Part shown: one piece after another, positions 1 to 5,734 of the stretch | How the letters are laid out: every line of letters starts with the position of its first letter | Numbering within the stretch: position 1 is the stretch's first letter | Assembly: GCA_013152075.1 (NCBI GenBank) | Contig: JAADHD010000160.1 | Location: forward strand, 1 to 7,332 | Length of the DNA stretch: 7,332 bases | Direction of reading: 5' to 3' | Origin: Verrucomicrobiota bacterium | GTDB lineage: Bacteria > Verrucomicrobiota > Verrucomicrobiia > Verrucomicrobiales > DEV007 | Notes under the pieces: model-generated | Databases searched by the model: none | What the model was told of the DNA's origin: nothing | The model's input: the letters and a program-made list of their open reading frames with translations, nothing else | Program-made: the position numbers and the translations under genes

Positions 1-2
1 AA

Positions 3-191
3 ACCGGCACCCCCAGACGAGTCGAAACTCCACCAAATCTGAATAAAAGAAAAGATTATCTAGGGCCACCTCCACCCAAGCTCGACGACTCTGCACCACG
101 CATGAGAACTTCACCGACAGACGTGACCCCTATAGTTACAGGTGTTCCCACCGGTGCCCTGGCCCCCGACCCCAAGCCAACATCTAACTAG
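3..191 (+). CDS. C-terminal tail of an unidentified proline-rich protein (partial, 5' end outside the window)
   Basis: Frame 3 is open from the window edge to a TAG at 189-191, giving 62 residues. The other two plus frames hit stops within the first 45 bases. The tail is rich in proline (14 of 62), including a run of four after a Tyr-Leu-Gly, with many Thr, Asp, Lys and Arg residues and no hydrophobic segment. This is the composition of a disordered C-terminal extension, and no domain can be recognised. The upstream start and main domain lie outside the window, so no function is assigned. It runs in the same direction as lptE, 198 bases upstream of it. The evidence for coding is the open frame and protein-like composition only; a non-coding stretch open by chance is the alternative. 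Confidence 0.55.
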   Translation, partial: TGTPRRVETPPNLNKRKDYLGPPPPKLDDSAPRMRTSPTDVTPIVTGVPTGALAPDPKPTSN

Positions 192-205
192 AATTCCTTC
201 AAGCA

Positions 206-230
206 GGGCGCTGTGAAAAAGAACAGCCCC
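206..230 (+). terminator. Weak hairpin after the upstream gene, possible terminator
   Basis: Fifteen bases after the TAG there is an eight-base-pair stem, GGG(C)GCTGT against ACAGCCCC, with one bulged C and the A-rich loop GAAAAAGA. It is followed by more C residues and TATTCC rather than a U tract, so intrinsic termination would be poor. Position after a stop codon is the main support. The rest of the 192-389 gap shows nothing else clear except the -10-like box described separately. Confidence 0.25.
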
Positions 231-377
231 CCCTATTCCTGCTACATTTTATTACCTTCTAGAGCATGGAGAGCTTGATTATTTACTAAATTTCGGTTAC
301 AAACCTCGAGATCATGGCAAAAACGCCTTTCAGAACTGAATTTGCAGGCAGCTTGTTTATCTTTTCTCTCTCCTTTT

Positions 378-383
378 TATAAT
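378..383 (+). promoter_or_regulatory. Perfect TATAAT -10 box directly upstream of lptE
   Basis: TATAAT lies at 378-383 and the lptE ATG at 390, leaving six bases between them. Transcription from such a box normally starts about seven bases downstream, which would put the first base of the mRNA at or next to the ATG. There is no purine-rich Shine-Dalgarno sequence before the ATG; the preceding bases are pyrimidine-rich (TCTCTCTCC). The best -35 candidate is TTGTTT at 353-358, with a long 19-base spacer. The region is AT-rich, so a chance match is possible. Confidence 0.35.
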
Positions 384-389
384 TAAATC

Positions 390-977
390 ATGAAAACGGT
401 ATCCCGTATCTGCCTACTGGCATTCATCGTCTCTGCAGCCATTTTTTCCAATGGATGTAGCGGCTATCGTCTGGGATCAGTAAAACCCTCGGTATATGCA
501 AACATTAACAGGATTCATGTTCCTACTTTTGAGAATGCAACTCTGGAGCCTAGAATCGCGGTAATGACGACCAACGCGGTTATCAAAAGCCTGCAAGCGG
601 ATGGAACTTATCAGATTGCCACCAAAGAAAACTCTGACGCAGTTTTGGTAGGTAAAATCACTCGCATCGAACGACGTCAGTTGCGCGCGGCAAGAAGAGA
701 TACCCTGCAAACCAGGGAAATGTTAATTTACATGATTATTGAATGGTCCCTGAAAGATCCGGTTTCGGGTGAACAGCTTGCTTACCGTGAATCTAAAAAC
801 ATTGACGATTCCAACCGAGACAGTTCTACAAGTTTAAGAATCGTGCCGGGTAGAGTTATCGGACAAACTCAGATTTTCCTGGATCAGAATTTCCAGCTTA
901 CAGAAAGAAACGCATTGCCTCTGGCGGCTATGGATGCAGCTAGAATACTGACGGCTCAGCTGAGCGAAGGTTGGTAA
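390..977 (+). CDS. lptE: LptE family outer-membrane lipoprotein (LPS assembly)
   Basis: This 195-residue protein begins with a lipoprotein signal: basic n-region (K2, R6), hydrophobic stretch 7-19 and a lipobox ending S-N-G-Cys23. The cleaved protein would start C-S-G-Y-R-L-G, the start typical of LptE proteins. Next comes the family pattern of a short strand with VPTFENAT (44-51), then LEPRI and an amphipathic helix (about 55-70), then DAVLVGKI (83-90). Later strands include a W-S-L-K-D segment near 119-123 and the C-terminal helix 176-192. In E. coli, LptE plugs the LptD barrel at the outer membrane, so a matching lptD should exist elsewhere in the genome. The length is normal for the family. 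The ATG at 390 is chosen because it gives a complete signal peptide. No Shine-Dalgarno is visible, and a TATAAT six bases upstream suggests a leaderless message. The gene is followed by a strong terminator, so it probably forms its own transcript. LptE proteins diverge strongly in sequence, so the call rests on the lipoprotein start and overall pattern. Confidence 0.8.
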   Translation: MKTVSRICLLAFIVSAAIFSNGCSGYRLGSVKPSVYANINRIHVPTFENATLEPRIAVMTTNAVIKSLQADGTYQIATKENSDAVLVGKITRIERRQLRAARRDTLQTREMLIYMIIEWSLKDPVSGEQLAYRESKNIDDSNRDSSTSLRIVPGRVIGQTQIFLDQNFQLTERNALPLAAMDAARILTAQLSEGW

Positions 978-1003
978 AGTAGCTGTCCCTCATATCATCA
1001 ACT

Positions 1004-1023
1004 TCCTGTAGCTCCATGCAGGA
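1004..1023 (+). other. Small hairpin between lptE and rsmI
   Basis: TCCTGTA pairs with TGCAGGA (seven pairs, one G-U) around the six-base loop GCTCCA. An AT-rich stretch (TTTGAATATTTT) follows, but no continuous U tract. It sits 26 bases after the lptE stop and 22 bases before the stronger terminator at 1046. It could be an mRNA 3'-end stem or a weak first terminator; a stem this short may also be chance. Confidence 0.3.
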
Positions 1024-1045
1024 TTTGAATATTTTAAATTCGAAG

Positions 1046-1067
1046 AAGAACGCCTTGCGTTCTTTTT
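1046..1067 (+). terminator. Intrinsic terminator of lptE
   Basis: AAGAACGC (1046-1053) and GCGTTCTT (1057-1064) form a perfect eight-base-pair stem with a three-base loop CTT. The 3' arm runs into five consecutive T (1063-1067). This is the classic rho-independent layout. It lies 68 bases after the lptE stop and ends only 28 bases before the rsmI ATG. It therefore separates the two genes and could also reduce read-through into rsmI. Confidence 0.65.
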
Positions 1068-1095
1068 ACGTTTTAAGCCCGAATTCCACAGATTG

Positions 1096-1842
1096 ATGAC
1101 AGAGGAAGAAAACCATGACAGCAATGGGCGGATTGTATTCATCGCAACACCGATCGGAAATCTGGGAGACATCACCCTAAGAAGTATCGAAGCTTTAAAA
1201 GAGGCTGATCTTATTGCCTGTGAAGATACTCGCAGATCATCTAAACTGCTGAACCGATTGGAAATCAAAAAGCCTTTGATCAGTTTTCACGAGCACAATG
1301 AAAAAGCCAGGGGGCGACGACTAATTGAAGAGGCGCAAGCAGGGAAGACTATTGCCTGCCTTACGGATGCAGGCATGCCCGGCATATCTGATCCGGGTTA
1401 TCGTTTGGTTCAGGATTGCCTGAAGGCTGATGTCCCTTTTGATATACTGCCCGGCCCGTCTGCGGTATTGATGGCACTTCTCGGTTCGGGGCTACCTACG
1501 GACTCATTTTATTTTGGCGGATTCCTACCACAAAAAAAAGGCAAACGACAAACTGAATTGGAGGAGGCTGTCACGCGCTCCTGTAGTTCCATCTACTTTG
1601 AATCACCGCATCGAATTGTAGCTACTTTGACTATAATGAAAGATTTTGCAGCGAATCACCCGCTATGTGTTGCGCGGGAGCTGAGTAAAAAATTCGAAAC
1701 CTGGTATCGAGGCAGTGTCAGCGAGGTCATCCATAATATGGGAGAAGGCAAAGTGAAGGGAGAAATAACTTTAATCATCGGAGGTAAACAAAAACTCAAA
1801 AAGGCGGCTATTGAGAGTCGAGTTTCCGGAGAGTCGGTATAA
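1096..1842 (+). CDS. rsmI: 16S rRNA (cytidine1402-2'-O)-methyltransferase RsmI
   Basis: RsmI uses S-adenosylmethionine to methylate the ribose of C1402 in the decoding centre of 16S rRNA. It belongs to the tetrapyrrole-methylase fold (SAM-MT class III). With the ATG at 1096 the protein has 248 residues. Family motifs appear in order: ATPIGNLGD (17-25), CEDTR (42-46), FHEHNE (64-69), DAGMPGISDPG (91-101), LPGPSA (118-123), FLPQKKGKR (143-151), FESPHR (168-173), ARELSK (193-198) and KGEITLII (221-228). The usual DAGTPG reads DAGMPG here, a Thr to Met change beside the cofactor site. A TTG immediately upstream (1093) extends the frame by one residue; ATG is preferred. E. coli RsmI is 286 residues long. 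This one stops soon after the catalytic domain, about 40 residues short, so it lacks most of the C-terminal extension. No good Shine-Dalgarno is seen. It is preceded closely by the lptE terminator. Confidence 0.95.
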   Translation: MTEEENHDSNGRIVFIATPIGNLGDITLRSIEALKEADLIACEDTRRSSKLLNRLEIKKPLISFHEHNEKARGRRLIEEAQAGKTIACLTDAGMPGISDPGYRLVQDCLKADVPFDILPGPSAVLMALLGSGLPTDSFYFGGFLPQKKGKRQTELEEAVTRSCSSIYFESPHRIVATLTIMKDFAANHPLCVARELSKKFETWYRGSVSEVIHNMGEGKVKGEITLIIGGKQKLKKAAIESRVSGESV

Positions 1843-1883
1843 TTTCATCCCTGTACTGACGATTTTTCTGTTGGCCTCCCCAC

Positions 1884-1892
1884 TGCTATATT
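1884..1892 (+). promoter_or_regulatory. Possible extended -10 promoter for the TIM-barrel/GtrA unit
   Basis: TGCTATATT reads as an extended -10 (TG, one base, then TATATT at 1887-1892). The next gene's ATG is at 1900, seven bases after the box, so transcription would begin about at the start codon. No matching -35 is visible, which an extended -10 does not strictly need. A second, perfect TATAAT at 1838-1843 overlaps the rsmI stop codon and is a competing candidate with a 50-60 base leader. AT-richness makes chance matches likely. Confidence 0.3.
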
Positions 1893-1899
1893 AAATTTT

Positions 1900-2820
1900 A
1901 TGCTGTCGCTTTCGACATATTGGAATGGCCACCGTCACCACGAAGACGGATTGCATATGGTCTACGAGGCTATTTTACTTGGCTTTACCAGCATGCACCT
2001 TGCTCAGGATCTGTCGCCTAATCTTATGCAGGGTTTCTATGAAGCCCATAAGCGCAATAGTAGCTTGGGAAACACGTATATGAACTTTTCCGGACTGAAA
2101 AATTTCTGTCCACGTTCAGAGCCAAATGCAGAGATGCACGATATCCTCTCTCAGAACGCCGAAAAGCGAGAATTTGCTATTGCTCTCACAAAAAAGACTA
2201 TCGGTATTGCCGCCGATTTGGACGCTCGGCATGTGGTATTATCTCCAGCTATTTCTTCAATGCCTGATTACACCACAAGGTTAACTGAATTAGTGAAAGA
2301 CGGTCAACTTTACAGCAAATCTTACGCGGCTCTCAAGCTAGAAATGATTCAGGAACGCGAAAAGCTAGGCGATGCTCATCTTAATGGAATGAGGCGCGCG
2401 CTCGATGATCTCATCCCATATGCCCAAGATAAAAACGTTCGCCTTGGACTCGAATGTGGTAAGCGGTTTGAACAGGCCCCAAATGAATGGGAAATAGAGA
2501 CGCTACTGTCCGAGTATGATACACCCACGCTTGCTTACTGGCACAATTTTGGACATGTACAGTTGAAAGCCAATCTTGGATTACTTAATCATCGGCAGTT
2601 TCTGGAAAAAATGCGCGCCCGCTTGATCGGATGTCATGTGAACGATGTGGTCTGGCCCGATGAAGAACATTTTATCCCCTTTCAGGGCAATCTGGACTTT
2701 GATCAATTAATCCCCCTGCTTCCTGACAATATTCCTATGGTTTGGGAAATAAAGCCTCGCCTCAAATCGGACGACATCAAAGCCGCTCTCATTCAATGGA
2801 AAGAAAAATATGTTGATTAA
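1900..2820 (+). CDS. TIM-barrel sugar phosphate isomerase/epimerase-like protein (xylose isomerase-like, AP endonuclease 2 fold)
   Basis: This 306-residue cytoplasmic protein shows the metal-site pattern of the xylose-isomerase-like TIM barrel superfamily. The candidate ligands on successive C-terminal strands are Glu185 (LGLECG), His215 and His219 (YWHNFGH), His246 with Asp249 (GCHVNDV), and Glu283 (VWEIKP). The stretch FQGNLDF (261-267) matches the common gGxiDF region before the last strands. An acidic or basic helical stretch (about 130-165) is longer than in minimal members. Relatives isomerise or epimerise sugars or inositol derivatives, or cut abasic DNA; the substrate here cannot be told. 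The ATG at 1900 is the first in frame, and the protein begins directly in the first barrel strand (LSLSTYW), which argues for this start. It lacks a Shine-Dalgarno. Its 3' end overlaps the GtrA gene by 11 bases, so the two are very likely co-transcribed and translationally coupled. This suggests a role in supplying or editing a sugar for envelope glycans, which is inference. Confidence 0.75.
   Translation: MLSLSTYWNGHRHHEDGLHMVYEAILLGFTSMHLAQDLSPNLMQGFYEAHKRNSSLGNTYMNFSGLKNFCPRSEPNAEMHDILSQNAEKREFAIALTKKTIGIAADLDARHVVLSPAISSMPDYTTRLTELVKDGQLYSKSYAALKLEMIQEREKLGDAHLNGMRRALDDLIPYAQDKNVRLGLECGKRFEQAPNEWEIETLLSEYDTPTLAYWHNFGHVQLKANLGLLNHRQFLEKMRARLIGCHVNDVVWPDEEHFIPFQGNLDFDQLIPLLPDNIPMVWEIKPRLKSDDIKAALIQWKEKYVD
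2798..2803 (+). promoter_or_regulatory. Ribosome binding site inside the upstream gene for the GtrA start
   Basis: GGAAAG ends six bases before the ATG at 2810, within the last codons of the TIM-barrel gene. It is one of the few purine-rich sites before a start in this window and supports the overlapping start at 2810. Confidence 0.4.
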
Positions 2821-3343
2821 ACGAAGTAAACAAGCGCTAAGCTTTATCCGTGAAAACGACAATAAAACTGTCGTCAAACACGTGTTATCACACGACGCCC
2901 ACCCCTTGATACAATTCGCAAAATACGGCGTTTGTGGGGTGATCGCTGTCTGTATCCATTATTCCATTGTCTATATATTAGGTTACACTCTTCTGCCCGC
3001 AATCGGCACAGAAATCCCCTTGGAACAGAAACAACACAATAGCTTGATCAACAACATTGCGGGCTTTTTTGTCTCGGGCATTGTCGTTTATTGGCTGAAC
3101 ATCAGGTTCGTTTTCAAAACTGGCAAACATAGCCCCCTGGTCGAAATTGCCCTGTTTTTTGCAGTATCAACGCTACCTCTTGCCGCCGGCGTAGGAGTGA
3201 ACTGGCTGATTTTTCAAAACGCTGAAATGCTTCGCCAATTCCATATGGAAAAATACGTCGAACATTTCGCTAATTTTGGCTTTGTCATAGCATCGGTAAT
3301 GGTAAATTTCCTCGCCCGAAAATTTATCATATTCAAAGGCTGA
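2810..3343 (+). CDS. GtrA family integral membrane protein
   Basis: GtrA proteins are small four-helix inner-membrane proteins, often linked to moving polyprenyl-phosphate sugars across the membrane for O-antigen, arabinogalactan or teichoic-acid decoration. This one has 177 residues. A charged N-terminal arm (1-32) is followed by helices at about 37-63, 79-102, 110-135 and 152-172. The two family signatures are visible: N(81)NIAGFFVSGIVVYWLNIRFVF in helix 2, and N(166)FLARKFIIF at the end of helix 4. The N-terminal arm is longer than in the smallest members, and the start overlaps the previous gene by 11 bases. The next possible in-frame starts would cut into the arm but leave the helices intact. 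Coupling to a sugar-isomerase-like protein fits a role in sugar transfer or export. No glycosyltransferase gene is seen in the window, so the partner enzyme is unknown. Confidence 0.85.
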   Translation: MLIKRSKQALSFIRENDNKTVVKHVLSHDAHPLIQFAKYGVCGVIAVCIHYSIVYILGYTLLPAIGTEIPLEQKQHNSLINNIAGFFVSGIVVYWLNIRFVFKTGKHSPLVEIALFFAVSTLPLAAGVGVNWLIFQNAEMLRQFHMEKYVEHFANFGFVIASVMVNFLARKFIIFKG

Positions 3344-3355
3344 GGCCCTACCACC

Positions 3356-4132
3356 CTACCACGGCGGCAACGGTCCGGTGCCACCATCAAGCACGATGAT
3401 CGTGCCGTTGATGTAGGACGCTGCGTCGCTCATCAAAAATGCAGCCGTCCTGGCAATATCTTCGGGTTGCCCAAGTCGTCTGGCAGGGATTTTCTTTGCC
3501 ACCTCTTCATACAACTCTTCAATAGGCCGCTCCCAGCCGTCACAGGTTTCTGCCAACATTGGAGTTTCAATGGTGCCCGGTGATATTCCCACAGATCGTA
3601 TTTTGCCCGCATGATCTACGGCCAAAGAGCGAACTAACGCTTCCAGAGCAGCTTTTGACGCGCAATACAAAGCGTGAGCAGGGAAAGCAATTTGAGCGGC
3701 AACCGAAGTGGTAGTGAGAAAAACTCCCCCTTTGTCATTTTTTTCCATCACCGGAATGCAATGTTTTGCCACCCACAGAGAACCCTTAACATTCACTCCC
3801 ATCACCTTATTCCAGATGCGCTCATCGAATTCAGTCACCAAACCTTTGCCCCAAACACCCGCGTTGCAATAAACGCCGTCAAGGCGACCAAAGGTCTTAA
3901 CCGTTTCTGCCACCATACGCTTTACACTTTCTTCATCAGTAACATCTACGTAAACATACTTACCTTCCCCGCCGTCTTCCTGAATTTTTAACTCAAGCGC
4001 AACGCCCTCTTCTCTCTGGATAGATGCCGCAACGACCTTGGCTCCCAACTCTGCAAAATGCAGACTGCTGGCAGCGCCCATTCCCGATGTACCGCCGGTG
4101 ACGATGATGACCTTGTCTTGTAAGCTGTTCAT
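3356..4132 (-). CDS. Short-chain dehydrogenase/reductase (classical SDR, NAD(P)-dependent)
   Basis: Numbered from the ATG at 4132 (258 residues), the protein shows every classical SDR mark. These are the cofactor motif TGGTSGMG (12-19), VDVTD (62-66), CNAG (89-92), Asn114 in GVNVKG, Ser143 in TTTSV, the catalytic pair Tyr156 and Lys160 (YCASK), the PG turn at 185-186, and the C-terminal IVLDGG (246-251). It is a cytoplasmic oxidoreductase acting on a hydroxyl or keto group, probably of a sugar or small alcohol; the exact substrate and NAD/NADP choice are not readable. An in-frame TTG at 4168 would add 12 charged residues, but ATG is preferred because SDRs start a few residues before the first strand. 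It is the last gene of the minus-strand trio, 71 bases after the VOC gene. Its stop lies 12 bases from the GtrA stop. Confidence 0.92.
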   Translation of the reverse strand: MNSLQDKVIIVTGGTSGMGAASSLHFAELGAKVVAASIQREEGVALELKIQEDGGEGKYVYVDVTDEESVKRMVAETVKTFGRLDGVYCNAGVWGKGLVTEFDERIWNKVMGVNVKGSLWVAKHCIPVMEKNDKGGVFLTTTSVAAQIAFPAHALYCASKAALEALVRSLAVDHAGKIRSVGISPGTIETPMLAETCDGWERPIEELYEEVAKKIPARRLGQPEDIARTAAFLMSDAASYINGTIIVLDGGTGPLPPW

Positions 4133-4203
4133 AAAATTTCGGTTCAATTCTTCAAATGATGGTTCCAAGCGCCGGATAGATTAGATATCTGATGGCTGGG
4201 GGG

Positions 4204-4548
4204 TTAATCCAAATCGCTAAATTCACTCGCGCCCTCGCGGAACTGCATGTATTCAAACACGGCTCCATCCTTCATGAAAAAGGCGACCTGTAATCCTTCC
4301 ATCGGAGTGAATGGTTCGAGAATAACATCCTCACCCTCAAGAGCTGCGTGAATATCATCTACACGAAACGCCACATGGGGCATGTCGCGAATTGGACCAC
4401 TAACTTCTGAGGCCGCTTCGAAGCGTAGAAACTCCACCCGCATGGGATGATTCTCAGGACGGGTTACCCACACCCGTGTGTCTTCGACAAAAGTTTCGCC
4501 CTGCTGCACTTCTTCGGTTGGCATTCCGATATGATGAAAGATTCTCAT
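4204..4548 (-). CDS. Small VOC (glyoxalase/dioxygenase-fold) protein
   Basis: This 114-residue protein has the paired beta-alpha-beta pattern of the vicinal oxygen chelate superfamily. Metal-ligand candidates are in the expected places: His5 or His6 in FHHIG, Glu39 or Glu44 in VEFLRFE, His58 in PHVAFRVDDI, and Glu99 in AVFEYMQF. This gives two ligands per half, as in glyoxalase I. It is shorter than most single-domain VOC enzymes (about 125-145 residues), mainly in the loop between residues 10 and 35. The protein is cytoplasmic, with no signal peptide. VOC members isomerise, epimerise, cleave C-C bonds or remove toxic aldehydes; which applies here is unknown. It lies between a hydrolase gene (55 bases away) and an SDR gene (71 bases away), all on the same strand, so it probably handles an intermediate in their pathway. 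The ATG at 4548 is chosen because it starts just before the first HHIG strand. Confidence 0.75.
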   Translation of the reverse strand: MRIFHHIGMPTEEVQQGETFVEDTRVWVTRPENHPMRVEFLRFEAASEVSGPIRDMPHVAFRVDDIHAALEGEDVILEPFTPMEGLQVAFFMKDGAVFEYMQFREGASEFSDLD

Positions 4549-4603
4549 GGTGACAAATTTCTACACCCGTCTTTTCCATCTGTCATCTATTGGAATTGTT
4601 TAG

Positions 4604-5671
4604 TTACAGGTGTTTGGCAAAACACTGCTGAGTCCGCTTCCACATTTCCGGCGACAGCACATGACCTGCATCCGCTTCAATGTAGTGAGTGAATTGCTCA
4701 GGCACCCCCGCCTTGGCATAAGCTCCGGCAATACGGGTAACGCCTTTTTTAGCTTCAACGATGGGGCTACCGCCGTCTAATTCACCTAAATTTAGGTGTA
4801 AGGCGCGTGGCGCAATCAAGGCAGCAATTTCCGGGGTATCTCCATACTGTAACCATCCCGGCACAAAATTCGGGAAGCAGTGCAGTAGCTTGTGATTATG
4901 AATCGCTTCATAAGTCGGCAGACAACAGTTGCCCACGACACATTTAATTCTTGGCTCCCAGGGACCCACCATCCAAGCATGAGTCGATCCCATTGAATGG
5001 CCGTAACAACCTATGCGTTGGTCATCGACTTCCGGCCGGAGACAAAGATAATCAATCGCCCGGCGCATATCCAGAATGTTTTTCCAGGCCATGGACTTTC
5101 CTTTGACCACGTATTCGAGAAACATAAAACGCTCGTAATTCCCTTTTTTGAGTTTTTTATTTGGATCCTGCCGTTCCTCAAAACACAAAGCGTCAGGGCA
5201 CAATACCACATAACCCTCTTTCACTAATGCCACTCCAGTATGATGCATCGCATCGCCATCGAGGCCAGCAGGCTCACTTTTCCCAAGATGGTATTGTCCA
5301 CCATGTTGATGCCAGATAGCCACTGCTGGAGCCGCGTTATTTCCATCCACCCCGTCAGGAATCAAAAGCATGGCCGGAACCACATCTCCGGGTTCGACTT
5401 CGTAAGTGAGTGATTCAATGCGATACCCATCTTTCTGAATCGTTTCCCGAATTTTCGGCTTCAAGTCCCCTGTCTGCGGCCAATCTCCTCCTAGGCAGTT
5501 ACCCAGGGCAGTTTTCATTTCATCCGGTTCTAATGTATCCATAGTAATTTTATTTTCTGGCAATGATCTCTCCGCCGCACTGGCGGAACTTGACCGAATG
5601 GCCGCATTCGCTCCCAATAGAGCAACCCCAGTATTGAGCGTGGCGGATTTTATGAAGTTTCGCCGCCCCAC
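4604..5671 (-). CDS. Tat-exported alpha/beta hydrolase (dienelactone hydrolase / acetyl xylan esterase-like)
   Basis: Numbered from the GTG at 5671 (355 residues), the protein starts with a twin-arginine signal: GRRNFIKS at 2-9, a hydrophobic stretch to about 23, and a likely ASA cleavage site near 32. The product should therefore be exported folded to the periplasm or anchored there. The hydrolase fold shows the oxyanion-region motif WHQHGGQ (120-126), nucleophile elbow GHSMGS with Ser226, acid candidate Asp299 (GELDGGS) and His337 (DAGHVLS). A large insert between the first strands and the elbow contains CPDALCFEERQD (158-169). Cysteines are frequent (about ten in the mature part). Relatives are esterases, peptidases or lactonases acting on sugars or aromatics. 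The frame can be extended to a TTG at 5734 (376 residues), giving a long pre-Arg region; GTG is preferred because it gives a compact Tat signal. It is the first gene of the minus-strand trio and is divergent from the barrel gene. Confidence 0.8.
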   Translation of the reverse strand: MGRRNFIKSATLNTGVALLGANAAIRSSSASAAERSLPENKITMDTLEPDEMKTALGNCLGGDWPQTGDLKPKIRETIQKDGYRIESLTYEVEPGDVVPAMLLIPDGVDGNNAAPAVAIWHQHGGQYHLGKSEPAGLDGDAMHHTGVALVKEGYVVLCPDALCFEERQDPNKKLKKGNYERFMFLEYVVKGKSMAWKNILDMRRAIDYLCLRPEVDDQRIGCYGHSMGSTHAWMVGPWEPRIKCVVGNCCLPTYEAIHNHKLLHCFPNFVPGWLQYGDTPEIAALIAPRALHLNLGELDGGSPIVEAKKGVTRIAGAYAKAGVPEQFTHYIEADAGHVLSPEMWKRTQQCFAKHL

Positions 5672-5734
5672 TGACTGTTTATAACTGAACCGCTCATAAA
5701 GACTTAAGAAATCAGCTGCAAAGAGAAATGTCAA

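Noticed and set aside
275..303. TTGATT, 17-base spacer, TACAAA as a sigma-70-type promoter for lptE
   Set aside because: Each box matches the consensus at only four of six positions in AT-rich DNA; the TATAAT at 378 is the better candidate.
1531..1556. Run of eight A in rsmI (A AAA AAA G) as a possible frameshift site
   Set aside because: The run encodes the Gln-Lys-Lys part of the normal FLPxKKGKR motif. A -1 shift would stop after five codons, and no stimulating structure is evident. Slippage is possible but not supported.
3366..3382. Near-palindrome GGCAACGGTCCGGTGCC at the SDR 3' end as a terminator
   Set aside because: It lies inside the last SDR codons, has no workable loop and no T tract on either strand.
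3674..3991. Plus-strand open frame of 105 codons inside the SDR gene
   Set aside because: It is the reverse strand of a classical SDR with all catalytic motifs intact; the translation shows no domain pattern.
4181..4192. AGATATCT palindrome between the VOC and SDR genes
   Set aside because: Eight bases in AT-rich DNA are expected by chance, and its place inside a likely operon makes an operator unlikely.
4447..4692. Plus-strand open frame of 81 codons over the VOC and hydrolase gene ends
   Set aside because: It runs antisense across two well-supported genes, has a Cys/His/Phe-rich composition without any motif, and no start signal.
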